DNA of 64,000 bases from an uncultured Olleya sp. (GTDB lineage: Bacteria; Bacteroidota; Bacteroidia; Flavobacteriales; Flavobacteriaceae), in assembly GCA_947503885.1 (NCBI GenBank), contig CANNFD010000003.1, forward strand, positions 248,001-312,000, given 5' to 3'. Of this stretch, positions 10,001 through 17,296 are shown piece by piece. The first letter of the stretch is position 1. The number at the start of each line of letters is the position of its first letter. Position numbers and translations under genes: made by a program. The notes under the pieces were generated by a model that did no database searches, had not been told where the DNA came from, and saw only the letters and a list, made by a program, of their open reading frames with translations.

Positions 10001-10547
10001 TACGGACCAAGGGTTAACATGGTCACTATTAGGATCTGCTTCGGACCCTAACTGGTATAACAATGCATTAACAGAAGGAGAAAATAATACCTGTTATAAT
10101 TGTCCTGGTGCACAATGGACAGGAACAGGAGCGCAGTATGCGACTTTAACCGAGTATAGTTATGACCTAACCCCTTTAAATGCAGAGACAAATATCATGT
10201 TTAGATTTGTATTTCATTCTGATCAAGCAGTGCAGGAAGAGGGTGTTATAATAGATAATTTTGTAATTAGAGGTACAGATATTTTAAGTGTCCAAACTTT
10301 TGATACTACTAATTTTATGGTATATCCAAACCCATCTAAAGGCATATTTAATATAAAGACTAAAGCTAATATAAGTTTTAATGTAAATGTTTATGACCTT
10401 ACGGGGAAATTAATTTACACTAAGTCTAATGCCAAAACTAATAATAATACTTACCAGTTAGATTTAAGTAAATATGCTACAGGAGTATATTTTTTAAACT
10501 TAGAAACTAAAACTAGTAAATTGACTAAAAAGTTAATTGTTAACTAA
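7086..10547 (+). CDS. T9SS-exported BNR/sortilin-type beta-propeller protein
   Basis: This very large secreted protein (1153 residues) has a Sec signal peptide ending near LTYAQ. Residues about 110-760 hold many BNR/Asp-box-like repeats (SxDxGxTW variants such as STDAGATW, TTDGGANW, STDGGESF), forming one or two sortilin/xyloglucanase-like propellers. Residues about 770-870 look like an Ig-like CARDB strand domain. Residues about 900-1075 look like a jelly-roll/MAM-type domain. The C-terminus is a type A T9SS sorting domain (VYPNPSKGIFNI, then VYDLTGKLIY, ATGVYFLNL, and a basic tail KKLIVN). It is probably surface-attached or released. Its ligand is unknown; similar proteins are often misnamed glycosyl hydrolases. 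Confidence 0.85.
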   Translation: MNKLFLVVFVLFSTLTYAQFNQEAPWMSNLNVTNGDKSQSPKFKDIVDAFNSYWETRDPNVKGSGYKPFKRWETHWSNFVKEDGTLPTSEELWNTFQEVTNAKSNSKSSNILVDQSNWQPVGPFTHSNTGSWSSGQGRVNVVVQDPNTPTTIYAGAPAGGLWKSTDAGATWVTTTDGLPQIGVSGIAIDSNNSNIIYIATGDDDAGDSYSVGVMKSLDGGLTWNTTGLNAGNSPSSMNDIYINPNNSNMLWVATNNGVYKTTDGGANWTNQNTSGGSNGTAGSNIRDIKIKPTNPDVIYAVSSTRLYKSTDGGESFSIVTGGLPFNGISRMVIDVTPANPEVVYVLISDNSYGFKGVYKSSNSGTNFTQVASPANNGDIFESTQSWFDMAFAVSDTNENEIYTGVLNIWKGNVNGAQSTFTKLNDWSAPFSSSYSHADIHFLRFFNGDLYAGTDGGFYKSTNGGTSFTDLTGGMQISQFYRVAVSKQSSNKMVGGLQDNGGHALNNGQWQNYFGADGMDTAIDPANSNNYYGFIQNGGGLYISSTAGSGLTGSVNAPAGESGNWVTPLVMSSNSVLYAGYKSLYKLENDNWVVVSPSFGSNIDVLEIDQLDVNNIYVAINSSLRKSTNAGVSFTTVQNFSSNITSIEVNNSNSDIIYVTTSGSSGQVLKSVDGGYNFTNISNGLPSVTKNSIKHQDLHSKNPLFLGTSLGVYRYDDETLTWALFNNDLPNVSVTDIEINTIDDKITAATYGRGVWQSDIPTELAPSDVKLVTLNGISSAVECNAAIAPQVEIKNNGVSTITSVDFTYLIDGASNSFTWNGNLVSEASTVVDLPTLNLPKGVHTYKVVSTIANDTYSSNNTSEQKNIYANDSGVTQIVNTFETPEEALLVLDEGATTQYWQRGVPTGTVLSNAADNLSNQVYGTNLTGDYDNNVKSYLVSQCFDLTTLINPELKFDMAFHLEDDWDIMYMQYSTDQGLTWSLLGSASDPNWYNNALTEGENNTCYNCPGAQWTGTGAQYATLTEYSYDLTPLNAETNIMFRFVFHSDQAVQEEGVIIDNFVIRGTDILSVQTFDTTNFMVYPNPSKGIFNIKTKANISFNVNVYDLTGKLIYTKSNAKTNNNTYQLDLSKYATGVYFLNLETKTSKLTKKLIVN

Positions 10548-10563
10548 TTGTTAATTTAAACTT

Positions 10564-10602
10564 AAAAAAAGCGCTTACTATAACCTAGTAGGCGCTTTTT
10601 TT
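10564..10602 (+). terminator. Terminator after the T9SS propeller gene
   Basis: An 11-bp stem with one G-T wobble (10570-10580 with 10586-10596) and a 5-nt loop, followed by a T-run. Confidence 0.85.
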
Positions 10603-10647
10603 ATACCTTAAACAATTATTATTTGCATAAATAAACACTATTAAAAG

Positions 10648-12744
10648 ATGAAAATCAACTTTAAAAAAACAACTGTAATTGGTATTGTTGGCTGCTTAAC
10701 CATCATGGGATGTAAAGAAGAAAAACCAGCAGAAACTACCGCACAATTAGAAGTGGTTCCAGGAATCAATTTAGATTACATGGACACATCAACGCAACCT
10801 AAAGAAGATTTCTTTAAGTACGTTAATGGAAAATGGTTAGAAAACAACGAAATTCCAGATGACCAATCCACATGGGGAAGCTTCCAAGAACTACGTAAAA
10901 AAACTGATGCAGATGCATTAGGGATTTTAAAAGCAGCAATGTCTGACAATAAGGACCTAGAAAATATTAAAGTACTACCAGGTTCTGACCAAGAAAAAGC
11001 AGTACATTTTTACCAAACTATTATGGACACAATTGGTCGTAACAAGTTAGGAATCGAGCCTTTAAAACCTTATTTAGCAAAAATTGAAGCTATTAAAAAC
11101 ATTGACGACCTACAAGCTTACATGATAGAGATGATGCCTAAAGGTGGCGGAGGTCTTTATAGATTTGGTGTAGGCTCTGACCCTAAAGACAGTAACCGTA
11201 ACGTTGCTTATCTAGGAGGCGGAAGCACTGGGTTACCTGACAGAGATTATTATGTTAAAGATGATGCTGACTCCAAAGAAAAAAGACAAAAATATGTAGC
11301 ACATATCACTAGAATGTTTCAATTTTTAGGCGATAACGAAGCAGAAGCTAAAGTACAAGCAGATCAAGTATTGGCTTTTGAAACTAAATTAGAAGAAGCT
11401 AAGATGGATAAGGTTGATCGTCGTGATGCACGTAAACGTTATAACCCTAGATCTATTGAAGAGGTGCAAAAAATGGTGCCTGCTGTAAACTGGAAAAAAT
11501 TTATTTCTGGTATTGGTGTTAAACAATTAGACACCGTAATTATCGGAGACTTAGGTTATTTTAATAGACTTCAAGACGTTTTAGCAGAAGGTAATGTTAA
11601 TGATTGGAAAGCGTATTTAAAATGGAATACGTTTAGAGGAGCTGCTGGATATTTAAGTACAGATATTGAAACTGCTAATTGGGAGTTTTATGGAAAAGAA
11701 CTTAATGGGTCAAAAGCACAACGTGCAAGAGACGAGCGTGCTTTAGGAGCTTTAAATGGTACAATTGGTGAAGCTTTAGGTAAATTATATGTAGACAAAA
11801 AGTTTCCGCCAGAGGCGAAAGTAAAAGCTAAAAAAATGATTGAGAATGTGATTTTAGCATTCGAGGATCGTATTAATAAGCTAGATTGGATGAGCCCGGA
11901 AACCAAAGAAAAAGCGATTGAAAAACTAAAAGCGACTAAAGTTAAAATAGCCTATCCAGATAAATGGAAAGATTATTCTGAATTAGAAATTAGTAGCGTT
12001 GAAGATGGAGGATCATATTTACAAAATAGTTTAAATGCTAGAGCATGGAATTTTAAAGAGGATATTGAAAAATTAGGTAAACCAGTTGATAAATCAGAGT
12101 GGTATATGGCACCTCAAGTTGTAAACGCTTATTTTAATCCTGCTTACAACGAGATTGTTTTTCCTGCAGCAATATTACAACCACCTTTTTATAATTATAC
12201 CGCAGATGATGCTGTAAATTATGGAGGTATTGGTGCTGTAATTGGTCATGAAATTTCGCATAGTTTTGACGATTCTGGATCGCGTTATGATAAAGATGGA
12301 AACTTAAATAACTGGTGGACTGATGAAGATTTAAAACAATTTGAAGGTTTAGGAAAAGCTTTAGCGGACCAATATTCTGCAATAGAAGTATTACCAGAAA
12401 CTAATATTAACGGTGCTTTTACATTAGGAGAAAACATTGGAGATTTAGGTGGAGTACTAGCAGCTTATGACGCTTTACAATTAAGTTTTGAAGAAAATGG
12501 TAGACCGGAAGATATAGATGGCTTTACAGCAGAGCAACGCTTTTTTATGTCTTGGGCAACCGTTTGGAGAACAAAGATGCGTGATGATGCCTTAAAGACT
12601 AGAATTAAAACAGACCCACATTCTCCAGGAATGACTAGAGCTGTACAACCTTTGTTAAATATTGATGCGTTTTATAAAGCGTTTGATATCAAAGAAGGTG
12701 ATAAAATGTATATCGCTCCAGAAGACAGAGTTAGAATCTGGTAA
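10648..12744 (+). CDS. M13 family zinc metallopeptidase (neprilysin/PepO-like lipoprotein)
   Basis: The protein has 698 residues, the usual M13 length. An N-terminal lipobox (TIMGC, Cys22) places it in the periplasm or on the outer membrane. The catalytic zinc motif HEISH is at residues 534-538 and the third ligand is Glu595 in GENIGDLGG. The substrate-binding VNAYFNPAYNEIVFPAAILQPPF region is intact. M13 enzymes cleave short peptides on the amino side of hydrophobic residues. The gene stands alone between two terminators. Confidence 0.95.
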   Translation: MKINFKKTTVIGIVGCLTIMGCKEEKPAETTAQLEVVPGINLDYMDTSTQPKEDFFKYVNGKWLENNEIPDDQSTWGSFQELRKKTDADALGILKAAMSDNKDLENIKVLPGSDQEKAVHFYQTIMDTIGRNKLGIEPLKPYLAKIEAIKNIDDLQAYMIEMMPKGGGGLYRFGVGSDPKDSNRNVAYLGGGSTGLPDRDYYVKDDADSKEKRQKYVAHITRMFQFLGDNEAEAKVQADQVLAFETKLEEAKMDKVDRRDARKRYNPRSIEEVQKMVPAVNWKKFISGIGVKQLDTVIIGDLGYFNRLQDVLAEGNVNDWKAYLKWNTFRGAAGYLSTDIETANWEFYGKELNGSKAQRARDERALGALNGTIGEALGKLYVDKKFPPEAKVKAKKMIENVILAFEDRINKLDWMSPETKEKAIEKLKATKVKIAYPDKWKDYSELEISSVEDGGSYLQNSLNARAWNFKEDIEKLGKPVDKSEWYMAPQVVNAYFNPAYNEIVFPAAILQPPFYNYTADDAVNYGGIGAVIGHEISHSFDDSGSRYDKDGNLNNWWTDEDLKQFEGLGKALADQYSAIEVLPETNINGAFTLGENIGDLGGVLAAYDALQLSFEENGRPEDIDGFTAEQRFFMSWATVWRTKMRDDALKTRIKTDPHSPGMTRAVQPLLNIDAFYKAFDIKEGDKMYIAPEDRVRIW

Positions 12745-12763
12745 AAATTATATCTATTAAAAC

Positions 12764-12795
12764 AAAAAAGCCTTCCATTTTGGAAGGCTTTTTTT
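12764..12795. terminator. Bidirectional terminator between M13 peptidase and TPR gene
   Basis: AAAAAAGCCTTCCA, a TTT loop, then TGGAAGGCTTTTTT. The hairpin has A- and T-tracts on both sides and serves the convergent genes. Confidence 0.9.
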
Positions 12796-12815
12796 ATGAG
12801 TTATAAAAAACTAAT

Positions 12816-13508
12816 TTAGTTTTTTGGTTGCTTCTGTTGTGTTGTTAATGCGTTTTTTGCAATTAATGCCATATTAAACTGTGGCTCTATAGCTAAAGCT
12901 TTATCTAATATTAATATTGCAGCGTTAACATTAGTCTCTTTATTTTTATTTAGTAAAACTATTGCGTCTAAGTAGTATAATGCAGCTTTTAGTGAGACAG
13001 CATAAGGTTGTTGTGTTTCGTAAAACGTTTTGCCTTGATTGTCATTTACTGTTTTTAACCCTAAGTCAACATATTTTTTAGCTTCGGTTAAATTATTTAA
13101 ATTTAAATAATTCTCTGCTATTTCATAAGCTACAGATGCATTTTTAGATTTGGTGTATAATGCGCTGTAAAAAGGTAGCGATTGTTTTAAATCTCCTAAA
13201 GATTTTAAAGCAACAGCTTTTACCTCTAATGCAATGTCAGAGTCTGTAGATTTTTGCTCTATACCAATAGTGTTTAAAGCCTGAGTAAATTTACCTTCGT
13301 TTAAATAAATATAGGCTAACGTGTCTTTTCTAGCTTCAGAAGGTTTTAAAATATTTAGATGTGTCATGGCATTAATAATACCTTGAACGTCTCCTTGAGA
13401 TTTCATTTGTTTGTAATAAGCTTGGTAGTGTTTTGTCAATGCATCATTATTTTGTGCTGTTGCGACAAAACTGAAACAAAAAATTACTAGGTAAAATAGG
13501 TTCTTCAT
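12816..13508 (-). CDS. Secreted TPR-repeat protein
   Basis: This 230-residue protein has a signal peptide (MKNLFYLVIFCFSFVATAQ) and helical repeats of TPR type: APIYLNEGKFTQALN-like, EIAENYLNLNNLTEAKKYVDLGL and AAILILDKALAIEPQFNMALIAKNAL segments. TPR proteins are scaffolds; no partner is suggested by the neighbours. A TAGTTTTG -7 box (minus strand, 13529-13536) lies about 21 nt upstream of the start. It is monocistronic with the terminator at 12764-12795. Confidence 0.85.
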   Translation of the reverse strand: MKNLFYLVIFCFSFVATAQNNDALTKHYQAYYKQMKSQGDVQGIINAMTHLNILKPSEARKDTLAYIYLNEGKFTQALNTIGIEQKSTDSDIALEVKAVALKSLGDLKQSLPFYSALYTKSKNASVAYEIAENYLNLNNLTEAKKYVDLGLKTVNDNQGKTFYETQQPYAVSLKAALYYLDAIVLLNKNKETNVNAAILILDKALAIEPQFNMALIAKNALTTQQKQPKN

Positions 13509-13623
13509 TTTAATTAATTTAATTACGTCAAAACTATAACTTTTTTAAGGGATTTTTTCTTAAATAATTAATAATTAATCAGTTGATTTACATTTGTTTT
13601 TATCTGATTGCCTGTTTTAGAGG

Positions 13624-13635
13624 TGTGTTAACACA
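13624..13635. promoter_or_regulatory. Palindrome upstream of the CBS-domain gene
   Basis: TGTGTTAACACA is a perfect 12-bp palindrome located 73 nt before the CBS gene start and 39 nt before a degenerate -7 box (TAACTTTA, 13675-13682). It looks like a dimeric regulator site, but no cognate regulator is identified. Confidence 0.4.
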
Positions 13636-13708
13636 TAGAATGTTAATGGTTTAGGTTAAGTGTTTAAAAATCAGTAACTTTAAGTGAATTTTAAAATTAT
13701 AATATACT

Positions 13709-14173
13709 ATGGGAATTAAAAGTTTTGAAGGTCCAAGAAAAGGGCAGCAGATAGAGAATAATCAACCGTTAAAGGTGAGTGATTATATGACAAGAGATTT
13801 AATAACTTTTAAACAAACGCAAAGTGTAGAAGAGGTTATTGATACTTTAATAAAGCATAAAATTTCTGGTGGTCCAGTTGTAAATGATAATAACGAGTTA
13901 ATTGGGATTATATCTGAAGGGGATTGCATTAAACAAATTAGTGATAGCAGATATTACAATATGCCACAAGAAAATAATAGTGTAGAAAAACATATGATTA
14001 GAAATGTTGAAACTATTGATGGTAACCTAAATGTATTTGATGCTGCTACTAAGTTTTTAGAGTCTAAACGCAGACGTTTTCCTATTGTTGAAAACGGAAA
14101 GCTAGTAGGTCAAATTAGTCAAAAAGATATTTTAAAAGCTGCAATGAAATTAAAGGGGCAAAATTGGAAATAG
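13709..14173 (+). CDS. CBS domain-pair protein
   Basis: This 154-residue cytoplasmic protein has two CBS motifs, about residues 23-82 (VSDYMTRDLITF to LIGIISEGDCIKQI) and 93-150 (VEKHMIRNVETI to LVGQISQKDILKA). CBS pairs bind adenine nucleotides or S-adenosyl compounds and usually sense energy state. With no catalytic domain attached, this is a stand-alone Bateman module that probably regulates a partner. The 200-bp upstream region carries the palindrome at 13624. Confidence 0.9.
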   Translation: MGIKSFEGPRKGQQIENNQPLKVSDYMTRDLITFKQTQSVEEVIDTLIKHKISGGPVVNDNNELIGIISEGDCIKQISDSRYYNMPQENNSVEKHMIRNVETIDGNLNVFDAATKFLESKRRRFPIVENGKLVGQISQKDILKAAMKLKGQNWK

Positions 14174-14324
14174 ATATAAACCAGACTTGGTTTAATTACT
14201 TGTTTTGTTACGTGTATTAAGCAATAATGTTTAGCAAATAAAAACCGAATAGAGTTTCTGTAAGGATTTCTGTTAGTAGGCTAGAATATGCCATTAATTA
14301 TATATGGTTTTGGCATATCGTTAT

Positions 14325-14786
14325 TTATTTTATTTCAATTAATTTTTTTAAGAAACCATTTAAATCAGCACCTTTTTTAATGTCTGTTTTCGTTCCGATA
14401 TTTAAAAGTAAAGGCTGATTATTAACAGTTCCATAAACAATAATCCGATACGAAGTTCCGTCCGTATTTTTCATTTTGAATTTATACCCTTCCAATTCTG
14501 AACCAAATGAGACTACTGTTATTTTAGTTCGCTTTTTAATCGTTTTTTGATTTGAAAATTGTTCTATAAATTGATTTGGGACAGTTTTCAGCATTTCATC
14601 ATTAAGGAATAACCATTGTATTGAAATTCCTTCACAATCTAATAGTTCGTATTCTGATTTTGCTTCGCAATTCTCTGGAACAGCTATCTTCATATGAGCA
14701 TAATTCAACGAGTCAATCTTTTTTTCAGATTGTCCGTAACAGTTAATTGATAATATGATAAATGCTAAAATGATTATTCTTTTCAT
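14325..14786 (-). CDS. Hypothetical secreted protein
   Basis: This 153-residue protein has a signal peptide (MKRIIILAFIILSINCYGQ). The mature part starts with a segment holding two Cys (NCEAK and LLDCEG) that could form a disulfide, followed by alternating strands (TKITVVSFGSELEGYKFKM, SYRIIVYGTVNNQPLLLNIGT). No family is recognised. Its codon and base use (ccg, cga and tcg triplets) looks slightly less AT-biased than its neighbours, which may hint at separate acquisition. It is single-gene, with an ATATGCCA/TGGCATAT inverted repeat just past its stop (14286-14318). Confidence 0.65.
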   Translation of the reverse strand: MKRIIILAFIILSINCYGQSEKKIDSLNYAHMKIAVPENCEAKSEYELLDCEGISIQWLFLNDEMLKTVPNQFIEQFSNQKTIKKRTKITVVSFGSELEGYKFKMKNTDGTSYRIIVYGTVNNQPLLLNIGTKTDIKKGADLNGFLKKLIEIK

Positions 14787-14831
14787 ATATAGTTTTTCTT
14801 TTTTTTATGGATGCTAACTACTATTAATTAA

Positions 14832-15179
14832 TTATTGACGCTTTACTAATGCATAAAAATCGTTTTCCAAAGGTAAGTACCCTTGGTCGTAAATAAAGTA
14901 ATAAACAGTACCTGCTTTAGTGGTATAAGTACTTGTAAAGTAATTAAAATCAAAACCCTTTGCTTCTAGTTTTGTTTTTGTAGTTCTGGTTTTTTGATCA
15001 GGATTTAAGCTTTCTAAAATGCGCCAATTTTTACGTAAACGGTTATTTATATTTCTAATTAGATTTTTTCCGTCTTTATTGACTTTGTTATTATATGCAT
15101 TCCTGCAACCATCACTACAGAATTTTTTATCTACGCGACCTACAATTTTGTCTCCACATTCTGGGCAGGATTTACTCAT
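14832..15179 (-). CDS. Small zinc-ribbon protein (DUF2116-like)
   Basis: The 115-residue protein opens with a four-Cys zinc ribbon: Cys5-x2-Cys8 (CPECG) and Cys21-x3-Cys25 (CSDGC), the pattern of DUF2116-type ribbons. A basic helical region follows (RNAYNNKVNKDGKNLIRNINNRLRKNWRILE-type), then a C-terminal strand region (YTTKAGTVYYFIYDQGYLPL). It may bind nucleic acid or a ribosomal partner, but that is inference. Its start overlaps the stop of the upstream GNAT gene by 4 nt (15176-15179), so the two are translationally coupled. Confidence 0.75.
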   Translation of the reverse strand: MSKSCPECGDKIVGRVDKKFCSDGCRNAYNNKVNKDGKNLIRNINNRLRKNWRILESLNPDQKTRTTKTKLEAKGFDFNYFTSTYTTKAGTVYYFIYDQGYLPLENDFYALVKRQ

Positions 15180-15712
15180 AATTTTGTGTTATTAATTTTA
15201 TACCAACGTAAGTTTAACTCTTCTTTTTTACAATAAAAATCGGTAATATATTCTAGACCAATTTTTAAAAGTGCATTGTGTGAGGCTTGGTTTTCAATTT
15301 CGGTTGTGGCATATAATTCAGGTAGATTCATAACATTAAAGGCATAATCTACTGCAGCTTTACCAGACTCGGTAGCATAACCTTTACCCCAAAAACGCTC
15401 TATAAATCTATAGCCAACATCATAATAATTAGTAAAACCATTCATACTTTGTTCAGTATTTAATTTAATGCCTGACCAACCTACAAAGTCACCTGATGCT
15501 TTTTCTATAACTGCAAATCTTCCAATACCACGCTTTATATATTGTTGTTTAACATTTTCTAATATTTTTATAGTTTCAGCTTTAGTTTTAACCGTTTTGT
15601 TGCCTAAATATCTATGGACATTTGGGTTAGAATCTAGCTCAAACATACCGTCTACATCGGTCGCTCTTAACTCGCGTAGTAGTAATCTTTCGGTTTCTAT
15701 ATTAAATGTCAT
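15176..15712 (-). CDS. GNAT family N-acetyltransferase (RimJ/RimL-like)
   Basis: This 178-residue protein has the RimJ/RimL beginning TERLLLRELRATDVDGMFEL, the acetyl-CoA binding region around GYRFIERFWGKGYATESGKAAVDYAF and the motif B helix NQASHNALLKIGL. Such enzymes acetylate N-termini of ribosomal proteins or small amines; the substrate cannot be told. It is the first gene of a two-gene operon with the zinc-ribbon gene. Confidence 0.88.
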   Translation of the reverse strand: MTFNIETERLLLRELRATDVDGMFELDSNPNVHRYLGNKTVKTKAETIKILENVKQQYIKRGIGRFAVIEKASGDFVGWSGIKLNTEQSMNGFTNYYDVGYRFIERFWGKGYATESGKAAVDYAFNVMNLPELYATTEIENQASHNALLKIGLEYITDFYCKKEELNLRWYKINNTKL

Positions 15713-15790
15713 ATTTGTTTTTGGTCATTAAATGTCAGTTATAACTTTGTCTATAAGCCTAATAACTTGTCTTCTAAGATACGTAATTTC

Positions 15791-15825
15791 CGTTTACAAA
15801 CGACAACAAACGTTTACAATCGACA
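15791..15825. repeat. Direct repeat pair upstream of ssb
   Basis: CGTTTACAAACGACA (15791-15805) and CGTTTACAATCGACA (15811-15825) are 15-mers differing at one base, with a start-to-start distance of 20 bp, about two helical turns. They lie about 100 nt before the ssb start and 79 nt from the divergent GNAT start, a layout typical of side-by-side regulator sites. The regulator is unknown. Confidence 0.6.
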
Positions 15826-15922
15826 TTAAATGCGTAACTACCGACTAAAGTTTTGATACTGTTACATCTTTGCAGTGTCGAATGGAACTAATGAAATTTG
15901 ACATTATTAAAAACCTTATCTT

Positions 15923-16255
15923 ATGAATACGTTAAGAAACAAAGTACAATTAATTGGAAACCTTGGACAAGATCCAGAAATTATTAACTTAGAATCTGGA
16001 AAGAAGCTAGCTAAATTTACTTTAGCAACTAATGAGAGTTATAAAAATGCTAAAGGCGAAAAAATAACTGACACCCAGTGGCATCAAATTGTTGCATGGG
16101 GTAAAACCGCTGATATTATAGAAAAATATGTTATAAAAGGAAAAGAAGTTGCTATCGATGGGAAGCTTACAACAAGAAGTTGGGAGGATAAAGATGGAAT
16201 GAAACGTTACACTACTGAAGTGGTTTGTAACGAGTTATTAATGCTAGGGAAGTAG
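15923..16255 (+). CDS. ssb: Single-stranded DNA-binding protein, short tail-less form
   Basis: This 110-residue OB-fold protein has the SSB core: NKVQLIGNLGQDPE, GKKLAKFTLATNESYKN, TQWHQIVAWGKTADIIEKYVIKGKEVAIDGKL. It ends shortly after the fold (NELLMLGK) and lacks the acidic C-terminal tail through which housekeeping SSB recruits repair and replication partners. It is therefore probably an accessory SSB paralogue rather than the essential one. A CATCTTTG -7-like box lies at 15865-15872, and the direct repeats at 15791 sit further upstream. Confidence 0.92.
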   Translation: MNTLRNKVQLIGNLGQDPEIINLESGKKLAKFTLATNESYKNAKGEKITDTQWHQIVAWGKTADIIEKYVIKGKEVAIDGKLTTRSWEDKDGMKRYTTEVVCNELLMLGK

Positions 16256-16272
16256 TTTGCTAATTAGATTAC

Positions 16273-16305
16273 AAAAAAAAGGCTCACGTAAGTGAGCCTT
16301 TTTTT
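16273..16305. terminator. Bidirectional terminator between ssb and the small-lipoprotein operon
   Basis: GGCTCAC (16281-16287), loop GTAA, GTGAGCC (16292-16298), with an A-run before and a T-run after. It ends ssb on the plus strand and the operon 18491 to 16326 on the minus strand. Confidence 0.9.
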
Positions 16306-16325
16306 ATTATAAATTTTGAAAAAAT

Positions 16326-16466
16326 TTAGTCTACTGCATCTTCAACATCATCTGCAACACTTTCTACAGCGTCTTCAACTTTTTCTCCAGTGGTTTCTTC
16401 TCTGCATCCTGTTAGCGTGATTGCTAAACAAAACATAACTAGAAACGTATATGATAATTTTTTCAT
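16326..16466 (-). CDS. Mini lipoprotein, 46 residues
   Basis: This short gene reads as MKKLSYTFLVMFCLAITLTGC, then CREETTGEKVEDAVESV and an acidic end. It is a complete lipoprotein signal peptide with lipobox LTGC followed by only 26 mature residues, an acidic amphipathic helix with EDAVESVADDVEDAVD periodicity. The CREE start of the mature part matches the neighbouring 70-residue lipoprotein, which suggests related origin. It is the last gene of the operon, 12 nt after its neighbour and just before the terminator. Function unknown; possibly an envelope-stress or membrane-spacer lipoprotein. Confidence 0.75.
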   Translation of the reverse strand: MKKLSYTFLVMFCLAITLTGCREETTGEKVEDAVESVADDVEDAVD

Positions 16467-16478
16467 GATATGAATGTT

Positions 16479-16691
16479 TTATGATTTGTCTTTTATTTTC
16501 ATTTCGTCATCAGTGATTTTAACTTTTTTGTCTTCAGTTTCCATCTTGATTTTGTCATCTTTTACTTTAATCTCAGCTCCTTCATCTTTCATTTCTTGGA
16601 TTACTTTTTCTTTTTCTGTTTCCTCTCTACAAGACACAAAAGAAGTTGATAATACTGCTAAAGTAAGTACTGTATAAATTATTTTTTTCAT
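16479..16691 (-). CDS. Small charged lipoprotein, 70 residues
   Basis: MKKIIYTVLTLAVLSTSFVSC is a lipoprotein signal with lipobox FVSC. The mature 50 residues are almost all Lys, Glu and Asp in short repeated strands of the form IKVKDDKIKMETEDKKVKI-TDDEMKIK. This suggests a regular beta- or coil-forming surface strand, since hydrophobic residues alternate with charged ones. It shares the CREE start with the 46-residue lipoprotein downstream. It belongs to the six-gene operon 18491 to 16326. No function is known. Confidence 0.72.
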   Translation of the reverse strand: MKKIIYTVLTLAVLSTSFVSCREETEKEKVIQEMKDEGAEIKVKDDKIKMETEDKKVKITDDEMKIKDKS

Positions 16692-16763
16692 AATATTTGG
16701 TTTTAGGTTTAAATTTGTTTTTTAGCTTTATTACTATAATAAAGCATGAGTTTTGATTTTATA

Positions 16764-17234
16764 TTAAAATCTGTAGCGTATCCCTAAAGCTATATCAAAA
16801 TCTACATCGTCGCTGTAGTCGTTATCAAGTCCTAATTCTGGTCTAAAATCTAAAGACAGTTGTAACGGGATATTAAAGTTATATTCGATACCAATGTCAC
16901 CAGCAACTAATGCATATGATCCATCCACTTCTCCAGCATCATAAGATCCAAATCCTGCACCAGCACCTACGTACCAATTAAAATTTTGGTCTAAAGGCAT
17001 TACCCATTGGTATAGTCCTACTAATTTAAATACATCAACATCTTTTGAGTCTCTCCAACCTAAATCAAATTCTAATCTATTATTTTCGTTTAAGTGTCTT
17101 TGGTAAGATATCTCTGATCCAAATCCGTCATTATCACCTAGTCTTAGACCTAATGCATTTTTAGAAATGTCTTGAGCGTTTACTGTAAATGCTGTGATTG
17201 TTACAGCTAAAAGTGAGAAAATTAGTTTTTTCAT
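16764..17234 (-). CDS. Small outer-membrane beta-barrel protein
   Basis: This 156-residue protein has a signal peptide (AFTVNAQ) and a barrel of about eight strands with alternating hydrophobic residues: LGLRLGDNDGFGSEISYQR, RLEFDLGWRDS, WYVGAGAGFGSYDAG, ALVAGDIGIEYNF, LSLDFRPELGL, and a C-terminal strand ending IRYRF with terminal Phe. This matches small OmpX/OmpW-like porin-family barrels. It probably helps envelope permeability or adhesion; a specific role is unknown. It is the fourth gene of the stress-type operon. Confidence 0.8.
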   Translation of the reverse strand: MKKLIFSLLAVTITAFTVNAQDISKNALGLRLGDNDGFGSEISYQRHLNENNRLEFDLGWRDSKDVDVFKLVGLYQWVMPLDQNFNWYVGAGAGFGSYDAGEVDGSYALVAGDIGIEYNFNIPLQLSLDFRPELGLDNDYSDDVDFDIALGIRYRF

Positions 17235-17296
17235 GTTTGTTGTTTTAGTTAATTTTTAAATTAAAGTGTTATAATTAAGTTTTTAATTGTCTTGCG

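Noticed and set aside
12134-12382. Minus-strand frame of 82 residues inside the M13 peptidase gene
   Set aside because: The translation is rich in Gln, His and Asn without a domain and covers the catalytic part of the M13 gene; shadow.
14286-14318. ATATGCCA/TGGCATAT hairpin as a terminator
   Set aside because: Read towards the minus-strand gene it serves, no T-run follows. It may be a regulatory or chance repeat.
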